A stretch of DNA of 64,000 nucleotides from Rhodospirillales bacterium (lineage in GTDB: Bacteria > Pseudomonadota > Alphaproteobacteria > Rhodospirillales > Thalassospiraceae), in NCBI GenBank assembly GCA_019634165.1, contig JAHQVT010000003.1, forward strand, positions 62,001 to 126,000. The letters run 5' to 3'. The translations under genes were made by a program, and so were the position numbers. Positions 19,681 through 29,402 of the stretch are shown one piece after another (the stretch's first letter is position 1; every line of letters starts with the position of its first letter). The notes under the pieces were generated by a model, which made no database searches, was not told the origin of the DNA, and worked only from the letters and a program-made list of their open reading frames with translations.

Positions 19681-19766
19681 AGTTGCCGCCAAAATGTAAG
19701 ACATAAAAAGCCAGTGTTTGCGTGCTGATTGTGCGCCGCGGCGACTATAATCAGGAGGCCATCACA

Positions 19767-20900
19767 ATGACTGCAAGCTGGAGATTTTCAGCCCTTGCCG
19801 ACCGACACCGTGCACTTGGTTCCAATCTTGAAGATTGGAGCGGGATGGGTACGGCTTGGACGTATGATAAGGATTGGGACGAAGAATATATCGCGATCCG
19901 GACCAAAGCCGGGATCATGGATGTATCGGGGCTGAAAAAGGTCCATATCACCGGGCCGCATGCATCGCATGTCATTGACTATGCAACGACCCGCAATGTC
20001 GAAAAGATTTATCCGGGCAAATCAGTTTATGCCTGCATGCTAAATGACCAAGGCAAGTTCACCGACGATTGCGTGATTTATCGCATGGGGCCAAATTCAT
20101 GGATGGTTGTGCATGGATCGGGCACAGGCCATGAAGAATTGACCAAGGCGGCAATCGGCCGGGATGTGTCTGTTCGCTTTGATGATGATCTGCATGACCT
20201 TTCCCTGCAGGGGCCGGTTGCGGTGGATTATCTGGCGGAATATGTGCCGGGCATTCGCGACTTACCCTATTTCCATCATATGCAGACCCGTTTGTTTGAC
20301 GCACCTGTGATGATTTCACGTACCGGTTATACCGGCGAACGTGGTTATGAGATTTTCTGTCGCGGGCAGGATGCCGGCATGATCTGGGATCGGATTGTTG
20401 CCGAAGGTGCCGATATGGGCATCATCCCGTCGCGCTTTACCACGCTTGATATGCTGCGTGTCGAAAGCTACCTGCTGTTTTATCCTTATGATAACTCGCA
20501 GATGTATCCGTTTGAAAACGAAGGTCCGGGCGACACACTTTGGGAGCTTGGCCTTGATTTTACGGTTAGTCCGGGCAAAACCGGCTTCCGCGGGGCCGAA
20601 GAACATTACCGTCTCAAGGGCAAGGAACGCTTTAAAATCTTTGGTCTTTTGTTTGATGGCAAAGAAGTCCCCGCCGAAGGTGCCGAAGTTTCCAAGGATG
20701 GCACCAAGGTTGGTGTTGTGACCTGTGCGATGTATTCGCCGCTTAAAGATCAAACCATGGCGATTGCCCGTTTGGCGGTCGACTGTGCCGAGCAAGGTGT
20801 CCGCCTTGATGTCGCAGGCGAGAATGGACCTTTGGGCGCCATCGCGCATACCATGCCGTTTGATGATCCAAGTAAATCAAAAAGAACCGCCAAAGGATAA
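19767..20900 (+). CDS. dmmD: Dimethylamine demethylase, tetrahydrofolate-binding GcvT-like subunit
   Basis: A 377-residue aminomethyltransferase (GcvT/T-protein) fold, with DYATTRNVEKIYPGKSVYACML in the N-terminal domain and TGYTGERGYEIFCRG at about residues 187-201. Heme-dependent oxidative N-demethylase (HODM, DmmABCD) contains such a subunit that captures the released formaldehyde on tetrahydrofolate. It leads a rightward operon dmmD-dmmA-dmmB-dmmC, followed by tmm. The ATG at 19767 is supported by AGGAGG eight bases upstream; the longer frame begins within the promoter region. Letter names for the subunits vary in the literature; here they follow gene order DABC. Confidence 0.86.
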   Translation: MTASWRFSALADRHRALGSNLEDWSGMGTAWTYDKDWDEEYIAIRTKAGIMDVSGLKKVHITGPHASHVIDYATTRNVEKIYPGKSVYACMLNDQGKFTDDCVIYRMGPNSWMVVHGSGTGHEELTKAAIGRDVSVRFDDDLHDLSLQGPVAVDYLAEYVPGIRDLPYFHHMQTRLFDAPVMISRTGYTGERGYEIFCRGQDAGMIWDRIVAEGADMGIIPSRFTTLDMLRVESYLLFYPYDNSQMYPFENEGPGDTLWELGLDFTVSPGKTGFRGAEEHYRLKGKERFKIFGLLFDGKEVPAEGAEVSKDGTKVGVVTCAMYSPLKDQTMAIARLAVDCAEQGVRLDVAGENGPLGAIAHTMPFDDPSKSKRTAKG

Positions 20901-20982
20901 CGGGCCACATCGGGGGCTGTGTGAAGCCCCCGGATCACTTTCCTGATCCTTGTGGTTTCTGACAGAATGGGACCCCGCTACC

Positions 20983-21594
20983 ATGTCTGAGAGTCTGATC
21001 GAAGAACGTTTTCTATCGCGCCTAACCGATGGTCCATTGGCGATCGCGCCGGGGTTGGCGCACTACTTTGTCGCCGATGCATCCGGCGCTGAGTGCATCA
21101 TTCGGGTTGCCCAATCAGCACCCAAGGGATTTATCGAAAAGGTCCATATCCTTTATGTGCCAACCCCCGGTGAAAATGCGCTGATAACTGCACTTTATGC
21201 CCTTGGGGCCAAGCAGTTCGAGCATGTGCCAACCATTGATGAAGCCATCATCAAACTCGGCGACTGGTTGTCAGATGCCAAGATGGGCAGTCAGCTTTAC
21301 CTTGCCGGGACCGAAGGGCTGATTGGCAAGGCGGTTGCCAAGGGCGAAGAATGCGGCTTGGACCACACTGCTGTTCAATGTGAACAGCGCGGCAGCCTTG
21401 CCCGCCGGGTTCAATGTGTTCATTGCAAAACCATGATTGAAAACGTCACGACCCAGCCGACCAAATGCCCATCCTGTGATTTGTTATTGCTGGTGCGTGA
21501 TCATTATTCCCGCCGACTTGCCGCTTTTCAGGGCGTTTGCATCAATGCCGAAGATCCATCTGAAGTGGTCGAGATCAAGGAGGTGTTCAAATGA
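20983..21594 (+). CDS. dmmA: Dimethylamine demethylase small subunit with zinc ribbon (DmmA-like)
   Basis: A 203-residue protein with a C-terminal four-Cys zinc-ribbon-like motif, CVHC then CPSC 21 residues later, followed by a conserved DHYSRRLAAFQGV stretch. The N-terminal part shows no fold I can name. The family occurs with the reductase and heme subunits of dimethylamine demethylase. Its stop overlaps the next start by four bases, indicating coupled translation with the reductase. The ATG at 20983 is used; a TTG 33 bases upstream gives a longer frame with a non-conserved-looking lead and no better ribosome-binding site. Confidence 0.78.
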   Translation: MSESLIEERFLSRLTDGPLAIAPGLAHYFVADASGAECIIRVAQSAPKGFIEKVHILYVPTPGENALITALYALGAKQFEHVPTIDEAIIKLGDWLSDAKMGSQLYLAGTEGLIGKAVAKGEECGLDHTAVQCEQRGSLARRVQCVHCKTMIENVTTQPTKCPSCDLLLLVRDHYSRRLAAFQGVCINAEDPSEVVEIKEVFK

Positions 21595-22556
21595 GTGCGT
21601 CCGATAATCTGATCCCGGTCATTGTCAGCAAGGTTGTTGAGGTGAATTCAATCATCAAGCGGTTTGAATTCAAACATATCAACGGTGACGCACTTCCGGC
21701 CTTTTCCGGCGGGGCGCATATCGTTGTTGAGATGATTGACGGTGCGACCAAGCGCAAAAATGCCTACTCACTGATGAGTTCGCCATTCAAGCTTGGGCAA
21801 TACGCCATTTCTGTTCGCCGCGAGGACGATGGGCGTGGCGGGTCAAAATTCATGCATGAAAAAGTCGTGCCGGGAATGGAGATGAAAATCTCGGCCCCGG
21901 TGAACCTTTTTGCATTGGATTTGCGGGCCAAGAAACATCTCATGATTGCAGGTGGCATTGGCATCACGCCGTTTATGGCCCAGATGACGCAGGCAACTGA
22001 ACTGGGTTTGCCGTTTGAATTGCATTACGCAGCACGCTCGGCATCGCAAGCGGCCTATATGGGCAGTCTGAAAGCTCAGTTTGGTGACGCGGTTGCGTGT
22101 TATTGCGCCGATATTGGCGACAGGCTGAACTTAGAAGCACTTTTGTCAGATCAGCCGCTTGGCACGCATGTTTATGTGTGTGGGCCAAAAGGCATGATCG
22201 AAGCGGTGGTGCAAACGGCCACCAATCTTGGCTGGCCAGCCGCCCACATTCATTTCGAACATTTCCTGTCCCCGCCAATGGGCAAGGCATTTTCGGTTCA
22301 TCTGGCCAAAGCCGGGATCGATATTGATGTTGGTCCGGAACAAAGCCTGCTTGAGGCGATCGAGGCATCTGGAACGCCGGTGAATTGCCTGTGCCGTGCC
22401 GGGGCGTGTGGGCAGTGTGAAACCCAGATTGTCGCCTGTGATGGGGACATTACCCACAACGATCATTGGCTTGAAGATGATCAACGTGCATCAAAAAAAT
22501 TCATTATGCCATGCGTGTCGCGCTTTAGCGGCAAGCGGCTTGAACTTGATCTGTAA
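21591..22556 (+). CDS. dmmB: Dimethylamine demethylase reductase, PDR-type (FMN, NAD(P)H, 2Fe-2S)
   Basis: 321 residues in the order of phthalate dioxygenase reductases: FMN-binding barrel with KNAYSLMSSP, nucleotide domain with GGIGITPFMAQM, and a C-terminal plant-type [2Fe-2S] ferredoxin with CLCRAGACGQCET plus a further Cys near the end (MPCVSRF). It passes electrons from NAD(P)H to the heme subunit. The ATG overlaps the dmmA stop by four bases, and dmmC follows after 14 bases. Without the neighbours it could be read as a vanillate demethylase reductase; the DUF3445 partner makes dimethylamine the better substrate system. Confidence 0.88.
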   Translation: MSASDNLIPVIVSKVVEVNSIIKRFEFKHINGDALPAFSGGAHIVVEMIDGATKRKNAYSLMSSPFKLGQYAISVRREDDGRGGSKFMHEKVVPGMEMKISAPVNLFALDLRAKKHLMIAGGIGITPFMAQMTQATELGLPFELHYAARSASQAAYMGSLKAQFGDAVACYCADIGDRLNLEALLSDQPLGTHVYVCGPKGMIEAVVQTATNLGWPAAHIHFEHFLSPPMGKAFSVHLAKAGIDIDVGPEQSLLEAIEASGTPVNCLCRAGACGQCETQIVACDGDITHNDHWLEDDQRASKKFIMPCVSRFSGKRLELDL

Positions 22557-22570
22557 GGGAGGATGGACAT

Positions 22571-23611
22571 ATGACCATTCAGTTTCGAAACGAGACCTTC
22601 CGCAACGATTTCACCTATGCCAACAGTCCGGGAAACATTCCGCGCTTTCCGTTTCCGTTCCCCGAAGACGAATACATGTATTCAACCAATGTGGAACCCC
22701 ATCATGCAACGCGTGTTGGAAGCCCGTTTGAACATGGCTTTGATGTTGATGAACATTACGTCGCGGAAATGAAGGACCGTGCCCTTGTTCTGGCCGATGA
22801 TCCGGGGCGGTGTCAGGCCTTGCCGCATATGGAAACAGCCGGTTGGGATTTTGTTGAACTGGTGATGGTATCAAAGGCGCGCGATTATCCCGACCTGTTC
22901 GAACTGACCATGGAAGGCGATCAATGGCATTGGATCAATAAGCCGCTTCAGATCGACGATAAATTTACCTTTGGCGACGCATCGACTTTGCCCTGCCATC
23001 CAATGGAATATATCGGCCGTCAGGTGCAGGGTGATCATGCCATTCTTGATCAGCGCGATGGCAATCTTTGGCTTGATGCCGGGATCATAACCGCACAGGC
23101 GGACTGGTCGCTTGATTTTGATGTGGGCATGAATTTTTTCGAATGGCATGCACCCGTGCCGCTGGCGCATGAATTGGGGGTGTTTCAGCGGGCGTTGAAA
23201 TTCCTTTTATCATTACCGCAAGGCCAGCCATCGCGTCGCCTGAACTGGACGCTTACGGTTAACCCGCGTCTGGATACCAGCCCGGAAAACTATCCCAAAT
23301 GGGGCCCCGATAAGCTGAGCGTTACGCCAGACAATATCGGCGAGAAAATTCATCTGCGGGTAGAGCTTCAGACATTTTGGCGCTTGCCGCGATCAAACGC
23401 CATCCTGTTTCCGATCCGCACATATTTGATGGCGATGAATGAAGTCGTCACCCAGCCGAAATGGGGGCGTCGCCTGCATCGTGTGATACGCGATTTGCGC
23501 CCGGAACTTGTCGAATACAAAGGTTTGTCGCGCTACCACCCGATGTTGGTCGAGTGGCTTTCAAAATATGACGATGGTGCGCCGACCTCACCGGGGATTT
23601 TCCCCGACTGA
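22571..23611 (+). CDS. dmmC: Heme-dependent oxidative N-demethylase, DUF3445 heme subunit
   Basis: A 346-residue DUF3445 (HODM alpha-like) protein. Recognisable features are [20 protein letters not shown] near the N-terminus and, in the C-terminal half, [19 protein letters not shown] and [21 protein letters not shown]. In HODM this subunit has a PAS-like fold that binds heme and oxidatively removes a methyl group from dimethylamine, giving methylamine and formaldehyde. A strong AGGGAGGATGG ribosome-binding site precedes the start. It ends the dmmDABC series; tmm follows 70 bases later on the same strand. Confidence 0.88.
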   Translation: MTIQFRNETFRNDFTYANSPGNIPRFPFPFPEDEYMYSTNVEPHHATRVGSPFEHGFDVDEHYVAEMKDRALVLADDPGRCQALPHMETAGWDFVELVMVSKARDYPDLFELTMEGDQWHWINKPLQIDDKFTFGDASTLPCHPMEYIGRQVQGDHAILDQRDGNLWLDAGIITAQADWSLDFDVGMNFFEWHAPVPLAHELGVFQRALKFLLSLPQGQPSRRLNWTLTVNPRLDTSPENYPKWGPDKLSVTPDNIGEKIHLRVELQTFWRLPRSNAILFPIRTYLMAMNEVVTQPKWGRRLHRVIRDLRPELVEYKGLSRYHPMLVEWLSKYDDGAPTSPGIFPD

Positions 23612-23681
23612 TCAACCGTCCGGCACCCAAATAACGCCCGACGGACACAACCAAAAAAGGTTTATCAGGGGATATAAGGCT

Positions 23682-25046
23682 ATGACACTTCGCGTTGCTA
23701 TCATTGGGGCTGGCCCGTCGGGCATGGCACAAATGCGTGCCTTTCAATCGGCTGCTGCCAAGGGGGCCGAAATCCCCGAAATCGTTTGTTTCGAACGCCA
23801 AGAAGACTGGGGTGGCTTGTGGAACTACACATGGCGCACCGGGCTTGATGAATATGGTGAACCGATCCACGGGTCGATGTATCGCTATCTTTGGTCAAAT
23901 GGCCCGAAGGAATGTCTGGAATTTGCCGACTATTCGTTCGAGGAACATTTTGGCAAACCCATTGCGTCCTATCCGCCGCGTGCAGTGGTCTGGGATTACA
24001 TCAAGGGCCGGGTCGAAAAGGCCGATGTTCGATCATGGGTGCGGTTTAGAACACCTGTGCGCAGCGTTGAATTTGATCAAGCCACGGACAGTTTCACCGT
24101 GACATCGCATGATCTTAAAAACGATGTGATTACATCCGAAGAATTCGATTACGTCATTGTCGCCAATGGGCATTTTTCGACCCCGAATGTGCCCGAGTTT
24201 CCGGGGTTTGAAACCTTTGGTGGGCGGGTTCTGCATGCCCATGATTTCCGCGATGCACTGGAATTCAAAGATAAGGATATCTTGCTGATCGGGACGTCCT
24301 ATTCGGCCGAAGATATTGGATCGCAATGCTATAAATATGGCTGCAAATCGGTCACGGTCAGTCATCGCACCAACCCGATTGGATTTGACTGGCCTGATAA
24401 CTGGGCGGAAGTGCCGCTTCTGACCAAGGTTGATGGCAATACGGCCTATTTCAAAGATGGTTCAAGCCGTGACGTTGATGCGATCATTCTCTGCACTGGC
24501 TATCAGCACCACTTCCCGTTCCTGACCGATGATCTGCGTTTGAAAACCGCTAACCGTTTGTGGCCGCTTGGACTTTATAAGGGTGTTGTCTGGGATGAAA
24601 ATTCCAAGTTGCTTTATCTGGGCATGCAAGATCAGTTTTACACATTCAACATGTTTGACGCTCAGGCATGGTATGCGCGTGATGTGGTTATGGGGCGCAT
24701 TTCCCTGCCATCCAAAGATGAAATGAAGGCTGATAGTCTGGCATGGCGGGACCGTGAAGAAGCACTAAAAGACGATCATGATATGATCTGGTTCCAAGGC
24801 GATTACACAGCGCATCTGATTGAAATGACTGATTATCCGATGTTTGATATCGAAGGGGTGAACAAGACGTTTGAGGAATGGGAACATGACAAGGCGCATG
24901 ACATTATGGGTTATCGCAACAAGTCCTATCGGTCGCTTATGACCGGCAATATGTCGCCCGCCCATCACACACCTTGGCTTGAAGAACTTGACGACAGTCT
25001 GGAAGCTTATTTGCAGACCGGATTAAAAACCAACGCTGCAGAATAA
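23682..25046 (+). CDS. tmm: Trimethylamine monooxygenase
   Basis: A flavin-containing monooxygenase of 454 residues: FAD motif GAGPSG at residues 9-14, the FMO signature [17 protein letters not shown] (pattern FxGxxxHxxxF) at about 175-190, and the NADPH motif [10 protein letters not shown] near residue 207. Bacterial Tmm of about 445-455 residues converts trimethylamine to its N-oxide with NADPH and oxygen. The ATG at 23682 was chosen because the longer frame runs back through the end of dmmC; it begins [11 protein letters not shown], as expected for the FAD fold. It is transcribed with dmmDABC and converges on tdm, the next enzyme of the pathway. Confidence 0.93.
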   Translation: MTLRVAIIGAGPSGMAQMRAFQSAAAKGAEIPEIVCFERQEDWGGLWNYTWRTGLDEYGEPIHGSMYRYLWSNGPKECLEFADYSFEEHFGKPIASYPPRAVVWDYIKGRVEKADVRSWVRFRTPVRSVEFDQATDSFTVTSHDLKNDVITSEEFDYVIVANGHFSTPNVPEFPGFETFGGRVLHAHDFRDALEFKDKDILLIGTSYSAEDIGSQCYKYGCKSVTVSHRTNPIGFDWPDNWAEVPLLTKVDGNTAYFKDGSSRDVDAIILCTGYQHHFPFLTDDLRLKTANRLWPLGLYKGVVWDENSKLLYLGMQDQFYTFNMFDAQAWYARDVVMGRISLPSKDEMKADSLAWRDREEALKDDHDMIWFQGDYTAHLIEMTDYPMFDIEGVNKTFEEWEHDKAHDIMGYRNKSYRSLMTGNMSPAHHTPWLEELDDSLEAYLQTGLKTNAAE

Positions 25047-25112
25047 GCCTGATTATTCAAAAAAAGTGAATAATAAAACCCGGCCATCTTGGCAAAGCAA
25101 ACTCGCAGTCAC

Positions 25113-25143
25113 CCCCGCGCATCATGCGCGGGGTTCTTTTTGT
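25113..25143 (+). terminator. Rho-independent terminator after tmm
   Basis: Perfect 9-base stem CCCCGCGCA (25113-25121) / TGCGCGGGG (25125-25133) with a 3-base loop, followed by TTCTTTTTG. It closes the dmm-tmm transcript before the convergent tdm gene. Confidence 0.88.
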
Positions 25144-25192
25144 ATGAGGATTGCTCTTTTGCCCGATATGGTCCCCGGATCGAATGCTGAGA

Positions 25193-27577
25193 TCAGGACC
25201 GCGGTTTGGTCTTTTCCGGATCGTAATGGGGGAAGGCCGTGATTTTGGCGGGCAGGCGCATCATCTGACCATCAAGCTTGCCAATCTCGACATCGGTGCC
25301 GATTTCCCCGTGGGCAATATCAACACGTGCGAGCGCGATGTTTTTGCCCAATATTGGGGATCGCATCGCACTGGTAACTTCGCCAATTTGCGCCCGACCA
25401 ATATGAACGCAATCGCCGTGGCCGGCGGCGACATTGCCATCAATCTCGATGCCGACCAGTTTGTGTGATGGATGTTCCTTGCGCCGGATCAGGGCTTCGC
25501 GGCCAATGAAATCATCTTCTTTGGATTTCAGTGGCACGGTAAAGCCGATCCCGGCTTCAAACGGGTCGGTTTGATCGGAAAATTCGTAATCGGCAAAAAT
25601 CAGCCCAGCTTCGATCCGCACCATATCAAGGGCGGCCAATCCCATTGGTGTCAGTTCATGGGGAAGGCCTGCTTCCCAGATGGCATCAAAGACCGTTGTT
25701 GCATCCTTTGGATGGCACCAGACTTCATAGCCAAGTTCGCCAGTGTAACCCGTGCGCGAGACGACAACAGGTGCGCCCTTGGCATCACCGATCCGTCCGA
25801 TGGTGAATTTGAACCAGCCGACTTCATCAAGTTTCGGCTGATGCGGTGGTGTCCAGATGATGTCACGCAGGATATCGCGGCTTTTGGGGCCTTGAACGGC
25901 GATATTGTGCATCTGATCGGTTGAGGATCGGATCAGGACATGTAGGCCCAGTTTTTCAGCCTGTTCGCGCAGCCACACACCACTGTAATCGTCACCGCAA
26001 ATCCAGCGGAAATTATCCTGCCCAAGGCGCAGGAGCGTTCCATCATCAATCATGCCGCCATGGGGATAGCACATGGCAGAATAGACGACCTGACCAATGC
26101 CCAGTTTTTTGACATTACGCGTCAGGCAATATTGCAAAAGGGCTTCGCTATCAGGCCCGGTGACTTCGAATTTGCGCAGGGCGGACAGGTCAATCACCAC
26201 GGCCTTTTGGCGGCAGGCATAATATTCTTCGATCATGCCAAAGCCGGTATATTCATGCGCCAGCCAGAAGCCTTTATAATCGACAAAATTGCGGGTCAGT
26301 TCGCCAAAACGGGAATGGAAGGCAGTTTCTTTGGTCATTTTTGCTTCGGCCTCTGCTGTGGGACGCCAGGCAACGGCATGGGTGAATTTTTCTGTCGCGT
26401 CATAGCTTCGAATATGGATGTCGGTGGGTTTCCAACCATTGGCAGCACTGGTGTCATCCGGGCAGGCGGATGAGACACAGACAAGATCAGTCATGGCACG
26501 CAGCAAAACGTAATCGCCGGGGCGCGACCATGGTTGATCGGCATACATCACCCCATGATCATCAATGCCGGTATTGAAAAAGAAATTGATCGCCATCCAG
26601 CCCGGGCGCGGATCAACGCCGTGATTGGTAAGGGCCATGTTAAAATTATCGGTACAGTTCACGTGCCCCGGATAGCCGATATCGTCGTAATATTTTGCGG
26701 CACAGGCCATGGCAAAGGCGTCATGGCGCCCGCAGGTATCCTGAACAACCTCGACCAAGGGGTCCATGTCCTGATCAAAATATTTGCCGTGCAGACCGGG
26801 CATGGGATAGGCATGCCCCATAAGGGTTCGGGTGGTGGTGACATCCAGCGGGTTCTGAATGCCGCGATCAAGCTTGCGGGCATCAAAGCATTGGAAATCA
26901 GTACACTGCCGACCATCAACATCAAGAATCTGGATGTAGTCACCTGCCTTGATTTCATATGCTTCTGCGGTGGCAGCATGAACCCGCAAATCCAATTTGG
27001 GGTCTGCCAGCGGGTGGGGCAGGGCAAAGCTGTATGGATCGGCATGGTGTGCGCGCGTGATCACGGCCGTTACCGGGCTTGCCGTATTATGAGCATCAAT
27101 CTGCATCATCGGGGCCGGGGTTGCGATAATGATAAAGCCATCAAGATTTGCGGTTAGCTCGATCTCATCGCCCGCAGGGCTGCTGTTGCCAAACAAGCGA
27201 AATGCCAAGCATTCCTCAATCCGGACATCACGGCGTTTTAACGTTCGGGAAAAATGCGCAAGGCTCTGATCAAACGCGGTGCTGAGAAGTTCCATCAAGC
27301 CGCGCGGGACGCCATGCGGCAGGCGGTGGAAGATCGACGGACAGGATTTACCATCCGGATCAAGCGCAATGAGTTCGACCGTTTGCATGCCTTCGGCATT
27401 GCACAGTACTAATTGATCGCCTTCACGTATCGGGATCAGGGCCGCACCACGACCGGGAATTTCATAGCGTTCCGTATTGCGGGCCATGTCGGTTCGCCCG
27501 GCATTTAAGATGCGACTGGGTCGTGCGGCGCGCACAGAATGGGGATAGGGCACGGATGTTTGGGTTGGGTCGATCAT
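25193..27577 (-). CDS. tdm: Trimethylamine N-oxide demethylase
   Basis: A 794-residue two-part protein: an N-terminal DUF1989-like metal-binding half (residues about 30-400) and a C-terminal GcvT-like tetrahydrofolate-binding half (about 420-790, with TGYTGELGYEVW). Tdm converts trimethylamine N-oxide to dimethylamine and formaldehyde. Asp227, Cys292, Cys308 and Cys372 have the same spacing as the zinc ligands I recall for Methylocella Tdm (D198, C263, C279, C343), which supports a working enzyme. It stands alone on the minus strand, convergent with tmm, so the two consecutive steps are separately transcribed. Confidence 0.93.
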   Translation of the reverse strand: MIDPTQTSVPYPHSVRAARPSRILNAGRTDMARNTERYEIPGRGAALIPIREGDQLVLCNAEGMQTVELIALDPDGKSCPSIFHRLPHGVPRGLMELLSTAFDQSLAHFSRTLKRRDVRIEECLAFRLFGNSSPAGDEIELTANLDGFIIIATPAPMMQIDAHNTASPVTAVITRAHHADPYSFALPHPLADPKLDLRVHAATAEAYEIKAGDYIQILDVDGRQCTDFQCFDARKLDRGIQNPLDVTTTRTLMGHAYPMPGLHGKYFDQDMDPLVEVVQDTCGRHDAFAMACAAKYYDDIGYPGHVNCTDNFNMALTNHGVDPRPGWMAINFFFNTGIDDHGVMYADQPWSRPGDYVLLRAMTDLVCVSSACPDDTSAANGWKPTDIHIRSYDATEKFTHAVAWRPTAEAEAKMTKETAFHSRFGELTRNFVDYKGFWLAHEYTGFGMIEEYYACRQKAVVIDLSALRKFEVTGPDSEALLQYCLTRNVKKLGIGQVVYSAMCYPHGGMIDDGTLLRLGQDNFRWICGDDYSGVWLREQAEKLGLHVLIRSSTDQMHNIAVQGPKSRDILRDIIWTPPHQPKLDEVGWFKFTIGRIGDAKGAPVVVSRTGYTGELGYEVWCHPKDATTVFDAIWEAGLPHELTPMGLAALDMVRIEAGLIFADYEFSDQTDPFEAGIGFTVPLKSKEDDFIGREALIRRKEHPSHKLVGIEIDGNVAAGHGDCVHIGRAQIGEVTSAMRSPILGKNIALARVDIAHGEIGTDVEIGKLDGQMMRLPAKITAFPHYDPEKTKPRS

Positions 27578-27854
27578 CGTGGCCTCATACGGTGGCGGTG
27601 TCTGGACCTTAAGGCGGGGATGTTGGGTGTTTGAGTATTCGACTGCGTGAAGTGTTGGCGTGAAGCGGGCGGCGAAAGGCTATTTGGCTGCGCAGGGAAT
27701 ATCGATATTTGCCGGTCGCGCGGTTTTAATCGCGCATTTGAGAAGAAAGAGAGAAAGGCCAGTTTTAACGCCGGCCTTTCTTGTTGTTGGATGAAAGGTA
27801 CGTTGCGCTTTGAATAAGTTCAATTTCGCAACGCACCCCATCAATCCACAAGTC
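27578..27854 (-). promoter_or_regulatory. tdm upstream region
   Basis: 277 bases between tdm and the small membrane-protein gene, holding the tdm promoter and the terminator described at 27753-27780. No clear operator or sigma-54 site was recognised, and no gene is visible. Confidence 0.4.
27753..27780. terminator. Terminator after the amt transcript
   Basis: GAAAGGCC (27753-27760) and GGCCTTTC (27773-27780) form a stem. On the minus strand it is followed by a pyrimidine-rich T tract, so it should end the amt-small ORF transcript. Confidence 0.7.
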
Positions 27855-28019
27855 TTACATGTCTTTGTATGATTTGTTCTCGTGGATGGCCATTGACGCA
27901 ATCGTGTAAACACATACGCCAATGCCAACAAGCGTGAACAGAACAAGAAGGGCTGGTTTGTCAGCAAAGGTGAAATAGGCCTCTGCACCTTCCCAGCTTG
28001 TAAGCGGAGCTGTATTCAT
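27855..28019 (-). CDS. Small single-pass membrane protein downstream of amt
   Basis: A 54-residue reading frame beginning MNTAPLTSWEGAEAYFTF, with one hydrophobic segment (about residues 23-45, LLVLFTLVGIGVCVYTIASM) and a polar Lys/Glu/Asp tail ending YKDM. AAGGAAAC lies eight to nine bases before the ATG, and the gene lies 36 bases after amt on the same strand, before the shared terminator. This ribosome-binding site and position support it as a real gene. I do not recognise a family. It could be an accessory subunit or regulator of the Amt transporter; that is inference. Confidence 0.7.
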   Translation of the reverse strand: MNTAPLTSWEGAEAYFTFADKPALLVLFTLVGIGVCVYTIASMAIHENKSYKDM

Positions 28020-28055
28020 TTTTCAGTTTCCTTGTCTAGAAGGTTCAGAACGATA

Positions 28056-29402
28056 TTACTCAGCCGGGGTCGGCGAAGTAGGATCGTTGGTAAACGCAGC
28101 CGGAACAGAACTTTCCGGGTATGCGCTTGCCGGTACTTCTGCCTTATCAAGACCTGCGACTTCTGCTGCTTCGGTAACACGCAACAGGCCAACAACCTTG
28201 AGGATGTAGGACAGAACGTAACCGGGGGCAAAGCCGAGAACCATGAAGACAACAGCACTTGAAAGCTGACCAACAAATGAGATTTCAGGGCCGGCAACGT
28301 TCGGGTAGCCCGACGCAAAGATGCCTGCCATCACAAGACCCCAGACACCGCCAAAGCCGTGAACGGCAACCGCACCAACAGCATCATCGATTTTGAATTT
28401 ACCAACGAGGATGTCGTTAAGTTTCGGCATGACGCAACCGCCGCCGAAGCTGATGAGGAAGGCAAGGCCCGGATAGTAAAGATCAAGTGCTGGTGCCGAA
28501 GAAATCACACCAATAAGTGCGCCAGACATCATCCAGAACGGATCACGGGTCACCAGATACGCACCGATCATGCCGCCAGCAACGCCCATCAGGGTGTTGA
28601 ATGCGAATGCCGACAGGGTTGCCGGGGTGTTGTAAATGGTCATCCAGGTGTCGCCGGTATAGATGATGCAACCGCCGAGGAAGCCAAAGAAGCCCATGAC
28701 GATCAGCATCAGGCCAATCAGCGACATCGGCATGTTATGGCCGTTAATATTGTTGACCGTTCCATCGGCGTTAAAGCGGCCGATACGTGGGCCAAGATTG
28801 ATCAGAACGCCGAGGGTGAAGAAACCGGCTACAGTGTGAACCGCACCTGCGGCACCAACGTCATGCAGGCCCCACTCGGTGGTGAGCCAGCCATCTGGGT
28901 GCCAGCCCCAAGATGCGCCAAATACCCAAACAACAGCACCCAGGAAAAGAGCAAGGATGGTGAAGCCGGAAATACGGATACGTTCGATCACCGAACCCGA
29001 CATGATCGAGGCGGTGGTTGCTGCGAACAGCGTAAAGGCCGCATAGAAGATGCCTGACGCGTTATCGGTCAGGTTTGGCCCCATATATTCGCTCCAGGGC
29101 AGGCCTGCCTCGGAACCGTCGGAAATGCTGAAACCTGTTGGGAACGCAAGATAGATCCACCAGCCGATATAATAGAAGGCCGGGATCAGGAATGCGAACG
29201 CGATCAGATTTTTCATGCCAGAGGCAAGTGCGTTCTTTGCGCGCGAAGCGCCCATTTCATAAGCAAGGAAGCCTGCATGGATGGCAAGCATCAGTGCTGT
29301 ACACCACCAATAGAAAACTTCGGAATTGATGGTCGTCGCCATGCTGAGCGATGACTCAAGGCTATCAAGCCTCGCCATCAACTCCGGTACGGATTGTTCC
29401 AT
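28056..29402 (-). CDS. amt: Ammonium transporter, Amt family
   Basis: A 448-residue Amt/Rh channel with eleven predicted membrane segments and both pore histidines: GAVHTVAG (His about 189) and VAVHGFGG (His about 348). The start at 29402 has GGAGAG upstream and begins with a polar, possibly helical lead (MEQSVPELMARLDSL); the longer frame upstream is AT-rich promoter DNA. Amt proteins conduct ammonium and methylammonium. No GlnK gene is linked, unlike the common glnK-amtB pair. Its place inside the methylated-amine island suggests uptake or recapture of ammonium or methylamine, or export balance, during growth on these amines. Confidence 0.9.
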   Translation of the reverse strand: MEQSVPELMARLDSLESSLSMATTINSEVFYWWCTALMLAIHAGFLAYEMGASRAKNALASGMKNLIAFAFLIPAFYYIGWWIYLAFPTGFSISDGSEAGLPWSEYMGPNLTDNASGIFYAAFTLFAATTASIMSGSVIERIRISGFTILALFLGAVVWVFGASWGWHPDGWLTTEWGLHDVGAAGAVHTVAGFFTLGVLINLGPRIGRFNADGTVNNINGHNMPMSLIGLMLIVMGFFGFLGGCIIYTGDTWMTIYNTPATLSAFAFNTLMGVAGGMIGAYLVTRDPFWMMSGALIGVISSAPALDLYYPGLAFLISFGGGCVMPKLNDILVGKFKIDDAVGAVAVHGFGGVWGLVMAGIFASGYPNVAGPEISFVGQLSSAVVFMVLGFAPGYVLSYILKVVGLLRVTEAAEVAGLDKAEVPASAYPESSVPAAFTNDPTSPTPAE

